Shown one piece after another: positions 62,428 to 64,000 of a stretch of DNA of 64,000 bases. Where the stretch lies: positions 2,976,001 to 3,040,000 of the forward strand of contig NZ_CP022412.2 of the NCBI RefSeq assembly GCF_002222615.2. Direction: 5' to 3'. The notes beneath the pieces were generated by a model. The model was not told where the DNA came from, did no database searches, and worked only from the letters and a program-made list of their open reading frames with translations. This DNA comes from Bacteroides caccae. GTDB lineage: Bacteria > Bacteroidota > Bacteroidia > Bacteroidales > Bacteroidaceae. The translations under genes were made by a program, and so were the position numbers. Positions within the stretch are counted from its first letter, which is position 1; every line of letters starts with the position of its first letter.

Positions 62428-63114
62428 ATGAAGAAACAAATAACAGTAATTTTGCTTTCCGCTTTGATTTTGAGCGGGTGTGCATCGGGGCGTATGGGAA
62501 ATCCGGGAGCTATCATGGCAGGCGCTTCTATCGGAGGAAGTCTGGGCGGCTCGATAGGAGGGCTTATCGGGGATAATAATCATGGCTGGAGAGGCGGTTA
62601 TCGCGGTTCTGCTATTGGAAATATTGTAGGGACCATTGCCGGTGCAGCGATAGGGAATGCATTGACAGCACCGAGACAAGAACCGATAGAGGAGGATGCT
62701 TATATTCCTGAAGTACGGGAAGTTCGTGTCCGGAAATATAAGAAACAGCCACAGGTGCAGCGACCTCTTACCCAGCTGAAACTGCGCAGGATTCGTTTTA
62801 TTGATGATAACCGTAGTCATGTGATTGATGCGGGAGAGAATAGCAAGATCATCTTTGAGATTATGAATGAAGGGCGGAACCCTGTCTATAATATTGTCCC
62901 CTTGGTAGAAACAGTGGGCAAGGTGAAGCATCTCGGCATTTCTCCTTCTGTGATGATAGAGGAAATCCTTCCGGGGGAAGGTATTCGTTACACCGCTTCC
63001 ATTCATGCAGGCGAGAAACTGAAAGACGGTGAGGTAACATTTCGTGTAGCGGTGGCGGATGAGAACGGAATAATTTGCGATTCGCAGGAATTTACCCTGC
63101 CTACACAGCGCTGA
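62428..63114 (+). CDS. glycine-zipper lipoprotein with C-terminal beta-sandwich domain
   Basis: 228 residues. Signal peptide and lipobox ILSGC (Cys 18). Then a glycine-zipper region (about 25-85, AGASIGGSLGGSIGGLIGD and IGNIVGTIAGAAIGNAL), like the 17-kDa surface antigen and YmgG families, which could span or oligomerise in a membrane. A basic linker follows, then an Ig-like/CARDB-like domain (about 115-226, DAGENSKIIFEIMNEGRNPV, VTFRVAVADENGI). The combination suggests an envelope-associated adhesin or anchor. Probably co-transcribed with uvrD. Function not known. Confidence 0.82.
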   Translation: MKKQITVILLSALILSGCASGRMGNPGAIMAGASIGGSLGGSIGGLIGDNNHGWRGGYRGSAIGNIVGTIAGAAIGNALTAPRQEPIEEDAYIPEVREVRVRKYKKQPQVQRPLTQLKLRRIRFIDDNRSHVIDAGENSKIIFEIMNEGRNPVYNIVPLVETVGKVKHLGISPSVMIEEILPGEGIRYTASIHAGEKLKDGEVTFRVAVADENGIICDSQEFTLPTQR

Positions 63115-63150
63115 GACTAGAAATCAACACAATTATATTGGGTTTTATAT

Positions 63151-63203
63151 AGCGACGGTATAGGGTCGGAATAGCGTAGCTATCCGGTCTCTATACCGTT
63201 GCT
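63151..63203. repeat. long imperfect hairpin after the glycine-zipper lipoprotein gene
   Basis: Two 25-base arms, 63151-63175 and 63179-63203, are inverted copies matching at 20 of 25 positions, both containing ACGGTATAG and ending in ATAGC; loop GTA. It lacks a T-tract, so it may be a terminator or part of a dispersed repeat. The rest of the 307-base gap before the next gene shows only AT-rich sequence and the promoter box at 63384. Confidence 0.55.
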
Positions 63204-63383
63204 ATTTGTATGCGATAGCGTCACTCTGTTGATACAGAAATAAAGTATGCCATTGGCAGGGTCGGAGTGGTAATTTTCTTTTTTGACTTAGTATTTGATA
63301 GGGAAATTTTAAAAATAGGACAGATTTTCTAATGAGAAAAGATAAAATAGTGAGTGATATTCTATAATTGTCATAGATTACGT

Positions 63384-63391
63384 TAACTTTG
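63384..63391 (+). promoter_or_regulatory. putative -7 box of the 6-bladed propeller gene
   Basis: TAACTTTG, 31 bases before the first ATG; the -33 region is weak. Confidence 0.5.
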
Positions 63392-63421
63392 TAGTTAAGA
63401 CATACAAAAATGTGACACACA

Positions 63422-64000
63422 ATGAAAACTAAAAGTACTATTTTCCATAGAAAACTAATGATGAAAACAGCCAGTTTAATAGTATTATCGATTATTATTT
63501 GTGCGTGTTCCACGAACAATAAGAGTTTGCTAAGTGGTATTGAAATAATACCGGTCGAAGTAGATGAAGTTTCGCAGGATGTTTCATTGTTTTTAGAGAA
63601 AATAGAGATTGTGCCTTTGGAAACGAATGATTCATCTTTATTTCATAGATGTAATAAAGTCCTTTATGATAAAAGGACGGATATGTTTGTGATTTATACA
63701 AGTGATCAAATCATTTATACATTTTCGGGGAATGGGCAATATGTTGCAAATTCAAAGAAGATGAAAGGGCAAGGACCGGAAGATTACGTCATGGTATTGG
63801 ATATTAATCTAAATCCTTACTTAAAAGGTATTGATCTGCTCAATCCTTATGGAACAATATATACTTATAGTCCAACATTTGAGCTATTGGCAAAGAGAAA
63901 GTTTAAACCGGAATTTCCTGTGGATTACTTGATGGCTTTAGATACAGATAATTATATCTTTACTAATCCTTTTATGTGGACGGATCAAGAAGTTTCATTT
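63422..64000 (+). CDS. 6-bladed beta-propeller lipoprotein, 3' end outside window
   Basis: 193 codons visible and the frame is still open at the window end. From either the ATG at 63422 or the ATG at 63458 (RKLMMKTASLIVLSIIICAC) a signal peptide leads to a lipobox cysteine (Cys 29, ICAC). Repeated blade-like strands follow: LFLEKIEIVPLETNDSS, FVIYTSDQIIYTF, GQGPEDYVMVLDI, GIDLLNPYGTIYTY. The pattern GKGPEEY-like (here MKGQGPEDYV) is the hallmark of the Bacteroides 6-bladed beta-propeller family (PF17170-type). Surface-associated; specific role unknown. The later ATG pair gives a more typical signal peptide. Confidence 0.8.
   Translation, partial: MKTKSTIFHRKLMMKTASLIVLSIIICACSTNNKSLLSGIEIIPVEVDEVSQDVSLFLEKIEIVPLETNDSSLFHRCNKVLYDKRTDMFVIYTSDQIIYTFSGNGQYVANSKKMKGQGPEDYVMVLDINLNPYLKGIDLLNPYGTIYTYSPTFELLAKRKFKPEFPVDYLMALDTDNYIFTNPFMWTDQEVSF

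Overview
The window reads as a chromosome segment of a gut Bacteroides species, close to the B. thetaiotaomicron/ovatus group. The grounds are: repeated Bacteroides-type promoters (TTTG, 19-21 bases, TAnnTTTG); a B-C-D-G-E-A Rnf operon; capsule genes followed by an amidase / smalltalk / HU-like / DUF4248 / DUF3987 / VirE_N module; C_GCAxxG_C_C, DUF4080 and 6-bladed-propeller families; and lipoproteins with acidic residues after the lipid cysteine. The species is inferred from gene content only.

Region 1 (1-9956) is the distal part of a capsular polysaccharide locus, all on the + strand and visibly AT-rich: a truncated gene, a membrane O-acyltransferase, two left-handed beta-helix acetyltransferases, three GT4 and two GT2 glycosyltransferases, an EpsG/Wzy-type polymerase and an NAD-dependent epimerase. 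The initiating transferase, flippase and UpxY/UpxZ regulators are not in the window.

Region 2 (about 10000-14840) has higher GC and a phage- or plasmid-like flavour: a peptidoglycan amidase, a 35-residue smalltalk protein, an HU-like protein, DUF4248, a DUF3987 P-loop protein coupled to a VirE_N primase-like protein, and a divergent pair of mini-genes (47 and 52 residues). The first mini-gene looks like a helix-turn-helix. The two divergent intergenic gaps carry operator-like palindromes. This is the least understood part of the window.

Region 3 (14944-49068) is core genome: rseC-rnfBCDGEA, galE, ispE, dnaB, pheT, a YebC protein, a TSCPD protein, mntH, an exonuclease III, a C_GCAxxG_C_C protein, a winged-helix protein, lepA, a cation/proton antiporter, a blaI/blaR1-type pair, rmuC-map, a B12-binding radical SAM protein, a lipoprotein, an RluA-type synthase, an RlmD-type methyltransferase, ppdK and two outer-membrane barrels. 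Three related palindromic repeats (near 22.2, 25.2 and 37.7 kb) lie in intergenic gaps. Each has short tandem repeats on the same side, and one sits inside a 294-bp element with 28-bp terminal inverted repeats.

Region 4 (49165-55166) is a TPP-riboswitch-controlled thiamine operon, thiS-thiE-thiG-thiC-thiH-thiF, followed by a TenI/ThiE-like gene that seems to have its own promoter. Use of ThiH (tyrosine lyase) rather than ThiO fits an anaerobe. Region 5 (55229-64000) holds a periplasmic-sensor histidine kinase, superoxide dismutase, a secreted YD-repeat protein, a UvrD/PcrA helicase, a glycine-zipper lipoprotein and the start of a 6-bladed beta-propeller lipoprotein cut by the window end. No rRNA, tRNA, CRISPR array or complete transposase gene was seen.
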